41,493 bases of DNA from positions 1 to 41,493 of the forward strand of contig SXIP01000184.1 in NCBI GenBank assembly GCA_005772825.1. The letters are read 5' to 3'. Below, piece by piece: positions 32,268 through 41,374 of the stretch. The position numbers were made by a program, and so were the translations under genes. Positions within the stretch are counted from its first letter, which is position 1. Each line of letters starts with the position of its first letter. Source of the stretch: Methylococcaceae bacterium (lineage in GTDB: Bacteria; Pseudomonadota; Gammaproteobacteria; Methylococcales; Methylomonadaceae). The notes below the pieces were generated by a model. The model searched no databases, had not been told where the DNA came from, and worked only from the letters and a program-made list of their open reading frames with translations.

Positions 32268-33587
32268 GCCATGACCACTGTGCATTTCCGGGATCGGTAT
32301 TTTCACTTCATAGCCGCCGCCGGACGCTTCTTCCATGACCTGTCCGTACATGCCTTCCATGCGTTCGACGATAATGTCGCGGTTGCCTTCCGGCAGGATA
32401 ACTTCGAGCTTGTCGCCAACCGAAAACTTGTTCTTGACATCAATGGTGGCAAGACGGGTTTCCCGGTCATAACTCCTGATCTCTCCGCAAAACTGCTGCT
32501 GATGGCTTTTTGAATAGCCGCTGATATAGTTTTGCTGTTCGTGGGTATGGTGGCGCTGGTAAAAACCGTCGGTATAACCGCGATTAGCCAGGTTTTCCAA
32601 CACACCAATCAGTTTGGGCTGAAAGGCGCGGCCCGCCAACGCATCATCAATCGCCTGGCGATAGGTTTGTGCGGTGCGCGCGACGTAATAATGCGATTTG
32701 GTGCGGCCTTCGATTTTAAGACTGTCGACACCGATTTCGACCAGGCGCTGCACATGCTCGATGGCTCTCAAGTCTTTTGAATTCATGATGTAGGTGCCGT
32801 TTTCATCTTCCATCACCGGCAGCAATTCACCTTTGCGGCCTTCTTCCTCGAGAAAATACACCTTGTCCGCCAGAGGATGCCGTTCCGCGCCGCCGCAACT
32901 GGCGTTGCTAATGTCGGCCATCGACAACGCGCCGCCGTCCAAAACGTAATCGCCCTCGGCATTTTCATGCGCGGGCAGCGTATCGTATTTCCAGCGGCAG
33001 GAATTGGTGCAGCTGCCCTGGTTGGGATCGCGGTGGTTGAAGTAGCCGGATAACAGGCAGCGCCCGGAATACGCGATACATAACGCGCCGTGGACAAATA
33101 CTTCAAGTTCGGTATCAGGACAACGCTGGCGGATTTCTTCAATTTCATCCAGCGACAACTCACGCGACAATATGACCCGGTCAACGCCCATACTCTTCCA
33201 GAAATTAACGGTTGCATAATTCACCGTATTGGCCTGTACCGACAGATGAATCGGCATATCCGGCCAGGCTTCCCGGGTCATCATGATCAAGCCCGGATCG
33301 GCCATAATCAAGGCGTCCGGCTGCATCGCAATAATCGGGGTAATATCCTTGATAAAGGTCTTAACTTTGGTGTTGTGCGGAATCACATTGGTCGCCAGGA
33401 AAAACTTTTTGCCTTGTTGATGCGCTTCAGCTATGCCTTTGGCGAGATTATCGGCAAGAAAATCATTGTTGCGCACGCGCAGGCTGTAACGCGGCAATCC
33501 GGCATAAACAGCATCGGCGCCGTATGCAAACGCATAGCGCATGTTTTTAAGGGTTCCGGCAGGAGAAAGCAGTTCGACTTGTTTCAT
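32247..33587 (-). CDS. trhP: tRNA U34 hydroxylase TrhP (YegQ), U32 peptidase-like
   Basis: Protein of 446 residues of the U32 family. TrhP uses prephenate-derived chemistry to 5-hydroxylate uridine 34 of tRNAs. Cys170, Cys177, Cys193 and Cys197 (in HGALCIAYSGRCLLSGY and NQGSCTNSCRWK) are the conserved set thought to hold an iron-sulfur cluster. N-terminal MKQVELLSPAGTLKNMRYAFAYGADAVYAG and the C-terminal barrel domain are complete. Its 3' end overlaps the end of the 621-residue protein gene by 21 nt, tail to tail. Confidence 0.95.
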   Translation of the reverse strand: MKQVELLSPAGTLKNMRYAFAYGADAVYAGLPRYSLRVRNNDFLADNLAKGIAEAHQQGKKFFLATNVIPHNTKVKTFIKDITPIIAMQPDALIMADPGLIMMTREAWPDMPIHLSVQANTVNYATVNFWKSMGVDRVILSRELSLDEIEEIRQRCPDTELEVFVHGALCIAYSGRCLLSGYFNHRDPNQGSCTNSCRWKYDTLPAHENAEGDYVLDGGALSMADISNASCGGAERHPLADKVYFLEEEGRKGELLPVMEDENGTYIMNSKDLRAIEHVQRLVEIGVDSLKIEGRTKSHYYVARTAQTYRQAIDDALAGRAFQPKLIGVLENLANRGYTDGFYQRHHTHEQQNYISGYSKSHQQQFCGEIRSYDRETRLATIDVKNKFSVGDKLEVILPEGNRDIIVERMEGMYGQVMEEASGGGYEVKIPIPEMHSGHGLLARYT

Positions 33588-33725
33588 GTTTTAGTAAATA
33601 AATGGTCTATGTTGACGGCTATTTTATCGTAAGCGGCTGATGCAAGCCAAAAATGCCGGATTGAGCCGGTTCGTTGGGATCATCAGGTACGAAATTGACC
33701 CCTCGTGTACGACAGCAAGTAACAA

Positions 33726-33803
33726 GTAGCCCGTATGGAGCTTGCGCAATACGGGACATCGGAGCCACGAAGCCCCGGATTCCGCAAGCTCCATCCGTGC
33801 TAC
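33726..33803. repeat. REP-like palindrome, copy A
   Basis: A 78-bp imperfect palindrome starts GTAGCCCGTATGGAGC and ends with its partial reverse complement GCTCCATCCGTGCTAC. It is the same family as the copies at 39565-39646 and 40242-40322 that flank the RAYT gene, 6 kb away. Confidence 0.82.
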
Positions 33804-33884
33804 TCACTACTCGGTTTTTGCTATTTACAGCTCTCTCAATTTACCGCATAGTCGCTGTTCTAATAATTTCTACCGGAGGCATTC

Positions 33885-34148
33885 ATGACTATTTCACATG
33901 TATTTGACACTTACGCGAAAACAGCCAAAGGCGCAACCATGCACTTTGATGTCGTGCTTGATGAGCAGGACCCGCAAAAAGCTTTAAGCTACGCCAAACA
34001 ATGGCTGGAAAGCATCGGTCATCATGATGCGACCGTCACGCAGGAAAACTGCTATTTTTGTCATAGTGTCGAAGCGCCCGAGGCATTACGAAAACAAATT
34101 GATGAGCAAGGTTACGCAATTTACAAGCTGGAAGGCTGCCCGAAATAA
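33885..34148 (+). CDS. DUF2024 family protein
   Basis: Protein of 87 residues with the DUF2024 pattern: MTISHVFDTYAKTAKGATMHFDVVLDEQDPQKALSYAKQWL, then ATVTQENCYFCHSVEAPE and a C-terminal YAIYKLEGCPK. Three Cys and two nearby His (NCYFCHS and GCPK) could bind a metal. The family's function is unknown. GGAGG lies about 7 nt before the ATG. It is a single gene with REP copy A just upstream. Confidence 0.88.
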   Translation: MTISHVFDTYAKTAKGATMHFDVVLDEQDPQKALSYAKQWLESIGHHDATVTQENCYFCHSVEAPEALRKQIDEQGYAIYKLEGCPK

Positions 34149-34403
34149 CAAATGCCGGATTTCCCAAGGCACCGAAGCCGACACCTTTATCACACTCATC
34201 CAAAGGTACAAAACCCCACCGATTGCACGGTGTCTCGCATGCCCTATTGACCGACCGGTTTTTATTTCAACAGCAGATTTAGGGTGTGTTTATTCGACGG
34301 CTCATTTACACTGTATGCCAAATCAAATCAGGAGACGCGCAGTAAAACCTGTGGCTCCTGATCCATTGTTTACCTCCTCCTCTTAACTAATCGGACTTTT
34401 TTC

Positions 34404-35261
34404 ATGAGACAGCTTACGCCGGAAGGCAAGCAACTAATCGATAACCTTGCACAACGTTACAACTTCAGTCCCGATGCCGTATTCAGCCTGTTGCAGTCGG
34501 TCATCAACGGCAACGGCTCCATGGCGCAATTCAGCCATCCCGAATTCGGCGGTTCCGGCCAATGGATGAAGGGCGGCATGATCATGTTGGGCGATATGTT
34601 CAATAACGGCTTGAAAAACAGTGTCAGCGGGCTGTGCCAGGAACTCTCCAACCTGATTGCCAATCAACCCGGACTCATTCAAAGCGGCAGTTTCCAGTCA
34701 CAGCATCAAGGTACCCAGCAACAAAGCAACTACGTCGGTAATTCCCCGAATACCGGTCATCAGCAACAAAATAATTCAGGACCTGCCAACACTGTCAGCT
34801 TGTTCGCGCCTCCGCCAGCAGGCAGTTCCGGGAATTGGTGGCCCGCAGGACTGCAGTTTCCAACCAGCACCGGCTCGCAAAACAACGTGCGTTATGCTTA
34901 TTTTGCGACCATTCGGCGGCTGGCTATCGACATCAATGGACAAGTCACGCTTTACGATACGCTCGATCACCGGATTGGCGGTTTTTCCCAGCAACAGTCG
35001 ATAGGCGGCTCCGTTACCTTTACCAGCCAATACGGCACGGTCGATGTTAAAACGTTGCCTGTCATTTCTATCAATAATGGTCCAGTTCAATCCCAACCTG
35101 CACCGACTATGCAACCCAGCCCTGCTGTCAATACCCAGGCGACAGCCCAGGAAGCCGATATTTTCGGCGCCATCGAGAAACTGGCTAGCCTTAAAGAGAA
35201 AGGCATATTGACCGATGCCGAGTTCAGTACCAAGAAAGCCGAGCTATTAGCCCGGTTGTAA
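34404..35261 (+). CDS. SHOCT-domain protein
   Basis: Protein of 285 residues. The N-terminal part (1-90) is helical (MRQLTPEGKQLIDNLAQRYNFSPDAVFSLLQSV). A Gln/Ser/Asn-rich linker follows (about 92-140), then a small beta-rich region (WWPAGLQFPTSTGS and later repeats, ~145-225) and a Pro/Gln linker. The last 35 residues (IFGAIEKLASLKEKGILTDAEFSTKKAELLARL) are a SHOCT domain, a short helical pair found at the ends of many bacterial proteins and likely used for oligomerisation. No signal peptide is present. The exact role is unknown. No clear ribosome-binding site precedes the ATG. Confidence 0.75.
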   Translation: MRQLTPEGKQLIDNLAQRYNFSPDAVFSLLQSVINGNGSMAQFSHPEFGGSGQWMKGGMIMLGDMFNNGLKNSVSGLCQELSNLIANQPGLIQSGSFQSQHQGTQQQSNYVGNSPNTGHQQQNNSGPANTVSLFAPPPAGSSGNWWPAGLQFPTSTGSQNNVRYAYFATIRRLAIDINGQVTLYDTLDHRIGGFSQQQSIGGSVTFTSQYGTVDVKTLPVISINNGPVQSQPAPTMQPSPAVNTQATAQEADIFGAIEKLASLKEKGILTDAEFSTKKAELLARL

Positions 35262-35433
35262 TTTTATCCACCTTGTGACATTAGGTGCGCATCGCGCACC
35301 TTATTCGCGCTCTGCACCAATTTGCATACAATCCCCATCGACCGCACTGAAAACGCCCGTCAATTTTGCCGATCAATCGGTAATTTCCCATCACATGAGG
35401 CTGTTTCTCCACGAAACGACAAGGGATAGCTGT

Positions 35434-35457
35434 AATCCGTGATGAAAATCACGGATT
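35434..35457. promoter_or_regulatory. Perfect hairpin with GAAA tetraloop in the glnN leader
   Basis: AATCCGTGAT and ATCACGGATT pair without mismatch around a GAAA loop, 57 nt upstream of the glutamine synthetase start. As DNA it is a 10-bp inverted repeat suited to a dimeric regulator; as RNA it is a stable stem with a GNRA loop. No T-run follows. Confidence 0.55.
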
Positions 35458-35514
35458 GGTTCAATAATTGCTTTCCTATTGAATGACACTTAATTCTCCA
35501 ATAAGGAAAACACT

Positions 35515-37689
35515 ATGACTGGAAATGCAACCCGCGTTCAGGCTGTTCAAAACATCACCAATCGTCAACCGATGCCTGCGAAAACACCGGAGTCGCTCAG
35601 CAGTCTATGGGCGAGTGATGTATTTACGCTGAGCAAGATGAAGGAAAGCCTGCCTAAAGAAGTATTCAAATCAGTAAAGAAAACCATCGAAACCGGTGAA
35701 GAACTGGATGTTTCCATTGCCGATGTCGTGGCATTGGCGATGAAGGATTGGGCCTTGTCCAAGGGCGCGCTATATTACGCACACGTCTTTTATCCCTTAA
35801 CCAATGCAACGGCGGAAAAGCACGACGGCTTTATTTCCGTGCAGAATGACGGCTCTGTCATCTCGGAATTCAGCGGCAAAGTGCTGGTACAGGGCGAGCC
35901 GGACGGTTCATCATTCCCGAACGGCGGCATACGCTCGACCTTTGAAGCGCGAGGTTATACCGCCTGGGATGTCACCAGCCCCGCCTATATCATGACCACC
36001 GACAACGGCGCAACGCTGTGTATTCCGACGGTATTCGTGTCCTGGACCGGCGAAGCATTGGACAAGAAAACCCCGTTACTGCGCGCCAATGCCGCGATGA
36101 ATAAAGCCGCGCAACGCGTCTTGTCGCTGCTCGGCCATAAAGACATCGCCCCGGTCAACTCCAGTTGCGGCGCCGAACAGGAATATTTTCTGGTCGACGC
36201 CAACTTTGTCAACAGCCGCCCCGACTTGCTGCTTGCTGGACGGACCCTGTTCGGCGCGTCAGCGGCCAAAGGCCAGCAATTTGACGATCATTATTTTGGC
36301 GCCATCCCGGAACGCATCCAGGTCTACATGCAGGATGTCGAAGAACAGCTATACCGACTGGGCATACCGGCCAAGACCCGGCATAACGAAGTTGCGCCCG
36401 GACAATTCGAGATTGCACCGTTTTTTGAATCGGCCAACGTAGCGACCGACCATCAGCAATTGCTGATGACGGTCTTGAAAAACACCGCTAAAAAGCACGG
36501 CCTGGTTTGCCTGTTACATGAAAAACCCTTCAAAGGCATTAACGGCTCAGGCAAGCATGTCAACTGGTCGGTCGGTAACGCCACACAGGGTAATTTGCTC
36601 GACCCCGGCACAACGCCGCATTCGAATACACAATTCCTGCTGTTTTGCGGCGCGGTGATTCGCGGCGTTCACAAATACGGCCCGCTACTCCGCGCAGCCA
36701 TCGCAACGGCCAGCAACGATCACCGCTTGGGCGCCAATGAAGCACCGCCGGCGATCATGTCGGTTTATCTGGGCACACAACTCGATAACGTCTTCGAGCA
36801 AATCAGCAACGGCAAGATAACCGGCTCGCTGAATGCCGGCGTGATGAATCTGGGCATCAACACCCTGCCCGTTTTTAACAAAGACGCCGGCGACCGAAAC
36901 CGCACCTCGCCTTTCGCCTTTACCGGCAATCGCTTTGAATTTCGCGCCGTCGGTTCCGGGCAATCGGTGGCAGGCCCGCTGGTTACCATGAATACCATGC
37001 TGGCCGATTCGCTCAACTGGATTGCCGACACGCTGGAAAGCAAATTGGCTGGCGGCGCTGATCTCGATACCGCCATACTCACTACGCTGAAAATATTAAT
37101 CGACGAACACGGCGCTGTTGTCTTCGGCGGCAACGGTTATTCCGCCGAATGGCATAAAATGGCCGTTGAAGAACGCGGTTTGGCTAATCTGAAAACCGCC
37201 GCCGATGCCTTGCCGGTGTTAAAAGAAGCTTATGTCGAAGAACTGTTTGACAAGCTCGGCGTATTATCGCCGGTTGAGCTCGCCAGTCGCTTTGAAATCT
37301 ATGCCGAGCAATACATACTGGCTATTGAAGTGGAAGCCAAACTGGTGGTCAGTATGGCGAAAATCGGTATTTACCCGGCTGCCGTCAATTACTTGTCCGG
37401 TCTTTCCGCTACGATCAACAGCCTTAAAAGCAGCGGTATCGAATTAGATAACGGCCCCTTGACCTTGATAACAGGCCTGCTGGCATCGATGATGGAAACA
37501 GTCGGCAAGCTGAGCGCCGCCCTCAGTCAACATGACTTTGCAACAATAGAGGAACACATGCAGTTCTGTGCAAAAACCATCCGTCCACTGATGGATGAAG
37601 TCCGCCAATATGCCGACGCGCTTGAAGGCGAAATAGCGGATGAATTATGGCCTTATCCAACCTATCAGGAAATGTTGTTTATCAAGTAG
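35515..37689 (+). CDS. glnN: Type III glutamine synthetase
   Basis: Protein of 724 residues, the length of GSIII enzymes and far above GSI (about 470). It condenses ammonium with glutamate using ATP in the cytosol. Hallmarks are [51 protein letters not shown] and [14 protein letters not shown]. These contain the acidic residues and His that bind the two metal ions and the nucleotide. AAGGA precedes the ATG. The gene stands alone. GSIII usually accompanies a GSI enzyme and is often induced by nitrogen shortage, but no NtrC or sigma-54 site is evident in the 250-bp leader. Confidence 0.95.
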   Translation: MTGNATRVQAVQNITNRQPMPAKTPESLSSLWASDVFTLSKMKESLPKEVFKSVKKTIETGEELDVSIADVVALAMKDWALSKGALYYAHVFYPLTNATAEKHDGFISVQNDGSVISEFSGKVLVQGEPDGSSFPNGGIRSTFEARGYTAWDVTSPAYIMTTDNGATLCIPTVFVSWTGEALDKKTPLLRANAAMNKAAQRVLSLLGHKDIAPVNSSCGAEQEYFLVDANFVNSRPDLLLAGRTLFGASAAKGQQFDDHYFGAIPERIQVYMQDVEEQLYRLGIPAKTRHNEVAPGQFEIAPFFESANVATDHQQLLMTVLKNTAKKHGLVCLLHEKPFKGINGSGKHVNWSVGNATQGNLLDPGTTPHSNTQFLLFCGAVIRGVHKYGPLLRAAIATASNDHRLGANEAPPAIMSVYLGTQLDNVFEQISNGKITGSLNAGVMNLGINTLPVFNKDAGDRNRTSPFAFTGNRFEFRAVGSGQSVAGPLVTMNTMLADSLNWIADTLESKLAGGADLDTAILTTLKILIDEHGAVVFGGNGYSAEWHKMAVEERGLANLKTAADALPVLKEAYVEELFDKLGVLSPVELASRFEIYAEQYILAIEVEAKLVVSMAKIGIYPAAVNYLSGLSATINSLKSSGIELDNGPLTLITGLLASMMETVGKLSAALSQHDFATIEEHMQFCAKTIRPLMDEVRQYADALEGEIADELWPYPTYQEMLFIK

Positions 37690-37723
37690 CTGTCGGTGCA
37701 ATGCCGGTAGCCCTTCCATGTAA

Positions 37724-37821
37724 CAGCATGACAAACGCTGTCATGCCATTCTGTTAAGCTTCCCTGTCTCAGGCTTGGGAAGCTTCCTTGGGAGCGCCGG
37801 TGCTGTAGGGCAGCACCGGCG
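37724..37821 (+). terminator. Cluster of three hairpins after glnN, the last terminator-like
   Basis: GCATGACA/TGTCATGC (about 37724-37744), AAGCTTCCC/GGGAAGCTT (37756-37785) and CGCCGGTGCTG/CAGCACCGGCG (37795-37821, 11-bp perfect stem) follow one another. Only TTTA, then a T-rich stretch, follows the last, so it is a fair but not ideal rho-independent terminator. Confidence 0.6.
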
Positions 37822-37890
37822 TTTATCAATTTGTCTTTTTATTTCGTAGGTCATGCCCTACAAATCAATTGTGACTTTAAGCCGTAAAAA

Positions 37891-37923
37891 CCCTCTCCAG
37901 CGTGAGAGGTTTGGGTGAGGGGA
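37891..37923. repeat. Intergenic CCCTCTCC...GGGTGAGGGGA repeat
   Basis: This sequence (CCCTCTCCAGCGTGAGAGG, then TTTGGGTGAGGGGA) is the intergenic relative of the copy that has become part of the C39 exporter gene at 24926-24961. It contains a small hairpin (CCTCTC/GAGAGG). Confidence 0.7.
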
Positions 37924-37959
37924 AACGAAACTGCTAAAAAACATACCACCCTGATCAAT

Positions 37960-39465
37960 TCATCGACGCGTATAACGATGCTTCACCCCAAGCGGAAAAT
38001 ACTCGACATCTGCAAATGAACGCAGGCTAATCTGCGGCAGTTGCCGCTCCACCGGCGTGTAATTGGCAAATTCACTATTCAGACGCAACAGCTGCGCCCG
38101 AATCGATGCAGCAATCACCGGCCCCATCGCATCATTCGGTTCAATACCGGGCAAAAGCTCGACAGCAATGTGCAGGAATTTGTCGCCGTCTTCGGTTTCC
38201 CGTGTTTCCAGTACGAATTTACCGCTTGTCCATTCGATGATTCCGGGTTGCTCGAGTCCGACCGTAACATTCTCCGGGTAAATATTCGCGCCATAATAAG
38301 ACACCGTGAAATCGGCGCGCCCGAATACATAAACAAACGGCAAATGACGCAGCGACTCTTCATTGTCCAGGCCCAACTCACCGGGCGAAGCCACTCCCTG
38401 CCCTTTCAGGAAATCCCACATTTCATCATAAGCTATCACACCGCCCTTGTCGGCAATGTGATAACGCACCAAAGGCACGCTATTCTCCCCGGACACTACC
38501 AGCGTACCTTCGTGCATTTCAAAGAAGCGGCTGGCCGGATCATATTGCACCAGCGTCGGCAACCGCGATTCGCCGAAAAGGCTGCGCGCGGCGACAGGAT
38601 GCTCGGCCAGCCAGCGACGAATGGCGATACTGAGCGGCGTTTCATTACCCAGCACGCCGCCGTCGGCAGTGCCGTACAGCGAAGCTGAATCAAAACAGGG
38701 CGATACCGAACCGATGCGCTGCCCCATCAGACTGCGCCATTCCTCGCTGAACACCTCGCCGGCAAAAACCAGCTTGGGATTGAAGCGAGTCCAGTCGATA
38801 CCCTCGGCAATACCGGCGTCGATCACGTCTTTAACAAAAGGCGGATAACCCAACAGCACCGTTTGCTCGAAATGCGGCGCGAGCTCGCGCACCACACGGA
38901 AGATTTCCGCCTTGTTGTTGCCCGGCGTCGCCACCATCAGCGGATAACCCTTGTTGGCCAGATGCCAGCAGCACGATGTCGTATACAAGCCGCCCACCCA
39001 ATTACCCAACGCAAAGCAAACCACCGCCAACGTACTGTGCTCATGAGCCCGAAAACTGTCGTGAAAGACCTGCTCGAAGCGCAGCGCCACATCCAGCTCA
39101 TACGCAACAGAGCGCGGCCAGAAAGTCGGCTGTCCGGTTGACCCGGAAGATACCGCCACCCGATCAGCCCCCCTGAGACTTCCGCCCAGACAACGCTCCG
39201 GCAGCGGATAAGCCTGCATATAATCAGCCTTACCCATCAACGGCAATTCCCGGAATGCCGCGAAAGAGGTGATCTCAGCCGGATTAACGCCCCTTGATTG
39301 CAGAAACTTCCGATAGGCCGGAACCTCCGCCACACAACGGTGAAACAGGGCCAGTACCCTGGCTTCGGAATTGTCGGCTTGATGTTCCGCGAGCAGCGTA
39401 TCCAGCGGCGTGAAGATAAAGTGATTAAAAACGTTGTCGGATGGAGGAGTAAGCGAATTAGACAT
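37960..39465 (-). CDS. PaaK-like adenylate-forming enzyme (phenylacetate-CoA ligase family)
   Basis: Protein of 501 residues of the adenylate-forming superfamily. The P-loop-like motif VAVSSGSTGQPTFW (about 103-116) is that of PaaK and F390 synthetases. Further motifs are the glycine-rich LLGYPPFVKDVID, LVFAGEVFSEEWR, SLYGTADGG and VRYHIADKGGVI, with the small C-terminal domain from about residue 370. It would activate an aryl or other carboxylic acid as AMP ester, with transfer to CoA or another acceptor. The substrate cannot be told. It has no pathway neighbours here. Confidence 0.85.
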   Translation of the reverse strand: MSNSLTPPSDNVFNHFIFTPLDTLLAEHQADNSEARVLALFHRCVAEVPAYRKFLQSRGVNPAEITSFAAFRELPLMGKADYMQAYPLPERCLGGSLRGADRVAVSSGSTGQPTFWPRSVAYELDVALRFEQVFHDSFRAHEHSTLAVVCFALGNWVGGLYTTSCCWHLANKGYPLMVATPGNNKAEIFRVVRELAPHFEQTVLLGYPPFVKDVIDAGIAEGIDWTRFNPKLVFAGEVFSEEWRSLMGQRIGSVSPCFDSASLYGTADGGVLGNETPLSIAIRRWLAEHPVAARSLFGESRLPTLVQYDPASRFFEMHEGTLVVSGENSVPLVRYHIADKGGVIAYDEMWDFLKGQGVASPGELGLDNEESLRHLPFVYVFGRADFTVSYYGANIYPENVTVGLEQPGIIEWTSGKFVLETRETEDGDKFLHIAVELLPGIEPNDAMGPVIAASIRAQLLRLNSEFANYTPVERQLPQISLRSFADVEYFPLGVKHRYTRR

Positions 39466-39564
39466 GGCAGGCTACCTGACGAAAGTTGCTCAAAGTAAGG
39501 GGAAAGTTATCGGGAATGGCGGGAAGAGTCAATCACCCGGTCATATTAAGGCCATTCGAGAACC

Positions 39565-39646
39565 GTAGCCCGCATGAAGCTTCGCGGAATGCGGGATCAG
39601 CGGAGCCCACGAACATCCCGGATTGCGCAAGCTCCATCCGGGCTAC
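39565..39646. repeat. REP-like palindrome, copy B (3' flank of RAYT)
   Basis: An 82-bp imperfect palindrome begins GTAGCCCGCATGAAGC and ends GCTCCATCCGGGCTAC. It finishes 2 nt before the stop codon of the RAYT gene. Same orientation as copy C at the other end of the gene. Confidence 0.87.
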
Positions 39647-39648
39647 GT

Positions 39649-40176
39649 CTACTCACCATATTCCTGATCCCAATCCTGGCCCTCGCCACCCCAATCGGGC
39701 GGATAAACACCCGCATTAACGTAACGATGAAAAGAGGAATACGGCCAATCTATAATCCTCGTCACCAAACCATGCTTGACCGGGTTGTAATGGATATAAT
39801 CGACATGATGGGCAAAATCCTTGTCATCACGGATCGTGTGTTCCCAAAACCGGGGTTGCCACACGTCATATTCGCCGCGTGCGTTTTTGCGCAACTGCAT
39901 ACCCGACTTGACCAGTCGACTACAAAAATGGCCTTTGACCAATCCCCAGCGCTTGGAATAATCATGCTCACCGGGCGGCAAAGTCCAAACCGCGTACAAG
40001 TGTTCAGGCAGCACCACGAACGCATCAATACGGAATGGTTTCTTCTGCAAGGCATAGCGTACCGCTTCTCGAAAGTCATCAATCCGATCGACCAACAACG
40101 ATGAACTCCGGTTTTTTAGTGTAACGGTAAAAAAATACGTGCCACCCGCCACGCGGTTCCGACGATATAAAACCAT
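39649..40176 (-). CDS. REP-associated tyrosine transposase (RAYT, Y1/IS200-like) with altered HUH motif
   Basis: Protein of 175 residues of the TnpA-REP family, single-strand DNA nucleases thought to spread REP palindromes. The region FRIDAFVVLPEHLYAVWTLPPGE carries His59-Leu60-Tyr61 where the family has His-U-His, so one metal-ligand His is replaced by Tyr (codon TAC, one base from CAC). The catalytic-Tyr motif DYIHYNPVKHG (about 126-136) is intact and the length is normal. REP-like palindromes flank the gene on both sides (39565-39646, 40242-40322). GGGG before the ATG at 40176 may serve as ribosome-binding site. The protein may be inactive or use Tyr at the metal site. Confidence 0.92.
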   Translation of the reverse strand: MVLYRRNRVAGGTYFFTVTLKNRSSSLLVDRIDDFREAVRYALQKKPFRIDAFVVLPEHLYAVWTLPPGEHDYSKRWGLVKGHFCSRLVKSGMQLRKNARGEYDVWQPRFWEHTIRDDKDFAHHVDYIHYNPVKHGLVTRIIDWPYSSFHRYVNAGVYPPDWGGEGQDWDQEYGE

Positions 40177-40241
40177 AGCAACCCCAACAGTATCTCAAAT
40201 GGATTGCCATCATAAACCACATTACCGTGAAATGTCAGGTC

Positions 40242-40322
40242 GTAGCCCGCATGAAGCCTTGCGGAATGCGGGATCAACGGAGCCACGAACATCCCGGATT
40301 ACGCAAGTTCCATCCGAGCCCG
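40242..40322. repeat. REP-like palindrome, copy C (5' flank of RAYT)
   Basis: About 81 bp beginning GTAGCCCGCATGAAGCC, nearly identical to copy B in the left arm; its right arm (ending CCATCCGAGCCCGC) is more diverged. It sits 65 bp upstream of the RAYT start. Confidence 0.83.
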
Positions 40323-40440
40323 CTGTGTTATCAAAAATTATTTTCAAGTTTTAGACTGATATAATCAAAACATTTATAGCTCAGAATCAAATTAAAAATA
40401 TGTCAGGAAAAGTAACTTTGCTGAGCATTGAAAACGATGC

Positions 40441-40462
40441 GGACGGGTTATATAACCCGTCC
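40441..40462. repeat. Perfect 22-bp palindrome upstream of xthA
   Basis: GGACGGGTTAT abuts its reverse complement ATAACCCGTCC, about 80 nt before xthA. It resembles the palindrome at 19595-19618 in its GGGTT/AACCC core. It could be an operator, but the second copy suggests a dispersed repeat. Elsewhere in the 367-bp gap I see only REP copy C and an AT-rich stretch. Confidence 0.55.
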
Positions 40463-40543
40463 GGCGGGATAGGTTAAAATAGCTCCCAAAATCTATTTTC
40501 ACTATGAATACCCACCTTCAAAACCACCAAACGGAACCCTCGC

Positions 40544-41308
40544 ATGAAAATAATTTCCTGGAATGTCAACGGCATTCGCGCGGTACAAGGTAAAGGCTTT
40601 GCCGAAACGCTGGCGCGGCTGGATGCCGACTGTATTTTGTTGCAGGAAACCAAGGCCCAGTCGGACCAGATCGACAAGGCGCTGGAAGGCATTGACGGCT
40701 ATCATATTTATTCCAACTGCGCGGAACGCAAGGGTTATTCGGGCGTGACGATCTTATCCCGGCAGGCGCCGCTGCAAATTATCAATGACATCGGCATTGC
40801 CGAGCATGACCGCGAAGGCCGCGTGATTGTCGCCGAGTTCGAGTCGTTTTTTCTGCTCGACGTATATGTGCCTAATTCCGGCGAGGAACTGGCCCGGCTG
40901 GATTACCGGCAAACCTGGGATAAGGAGTTTTTGGCTTATTGCCGGCAATTGCAAAGTAGAAAACCGCTGATTGCTTGCGGCGATTTCAATGTCGCGCACC
41001 GGGAAATCGATATTGCCCGCCCGAAGCCGAATTACAATAAATCATCCGGTTATACCCAGGTCGAAATCGACGGTTTCAGCCGGTTTATTGATGCAGGTTT
41101 TGTCGATACCTTCCGCCATTTCCATCCCGATACGGTCGCTTACAGCTGGTGGAGTTTCCGCGCCGGAGCCAGGGCCAAGAACATCGGCTGGCGTATCGAT
41201 TATGTGCTGGTCAGTCAGGGACTGGTCGGCAAGGTCAAGGACGCTTTTATCCTGCCGGACATAATCGGATCGGATCATTGTCCGGTCGGTATTGAGGTTG
41301 ATCTTTAA
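40544..41308 (+). CDS. xthA: Exodeoxyribonuclease III / AP endonuclease
   Basis: Protein of 254 residues of the exonuclease III family, which repairs abasic sites and trims 3' ends. It shows ISWNVNGIRA (metal-site Asn), LLQETKAQ (catalytic Glu, about 36), LDVYVPNSG, CGDFNVAHREIDIA (Asp-Asn pair), YSWWSFR, WRIDYVLVS and the terminal GSDHCPV with the catalytic His. Length is normal for the ExoA-like branch. No strong ribosome-binding site lies before the ATG. A hairpin with T-run follows the stop. Confidence 0.96.
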   Translation: MKIISWNVNGIRAVQGKGFAETLARLDADCILLQETKAQSDQIDKALEGIDGYHIYSNCAERKGYSGVTILSRQAPLQIINDIGIAEHDREGRVIVAEFESFFLLDVYVPNSGEELARLDYRQTWDKEFLAYCRQLQSRKPLIACGDFNVAHREIDIARPKPNYNKSSGYTQVEIDGFSRFIDAGFVDTFRHFHPDTVAYSWWSFRAGARAKNIGWRIDYVLVSQGLVGKVKDAFILPDIIGSDHCPVGIEVDL

Positions 41309-41351
41309 AAATACTTTAAAATGAATATCAACAATTTAATCCCCCTCTCCC

Positions 41352-41374
41352 AACCTTACAAGTGTAGGTTTTTT
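41352..41374 (+). terminator. Rho-independent terminator after xthA
   Basis: AACCTTACA and TGTAGGTT pair with one bulged T, and TTTT follows. It lies about 45 nt beyond the xthA stop, next to a fragment of the CCCCCTCTCCC repeat. The final 120 nt of the window show no gene. Confidence 0.65.

Noticed and set aside
35262-35514. Glutamine riboswitch or sigma-54 promoter upstream of glnN
   Set aside because: I could not find the conserved glutamine-aptamer core or a TGGCAC-N5-TTGC pattern; only the GAAA-capped hairpin is evident.
40857-41264. Alternative-frame open stretches inside xthA and similar shadows inside glnN, PaaK-like and exporter genes
   Set aside because: All lie within well-identified genes, have Arg/Pro/Ser-rich translations typical of frame-shifted GC-rich DNA, and lack start signals.
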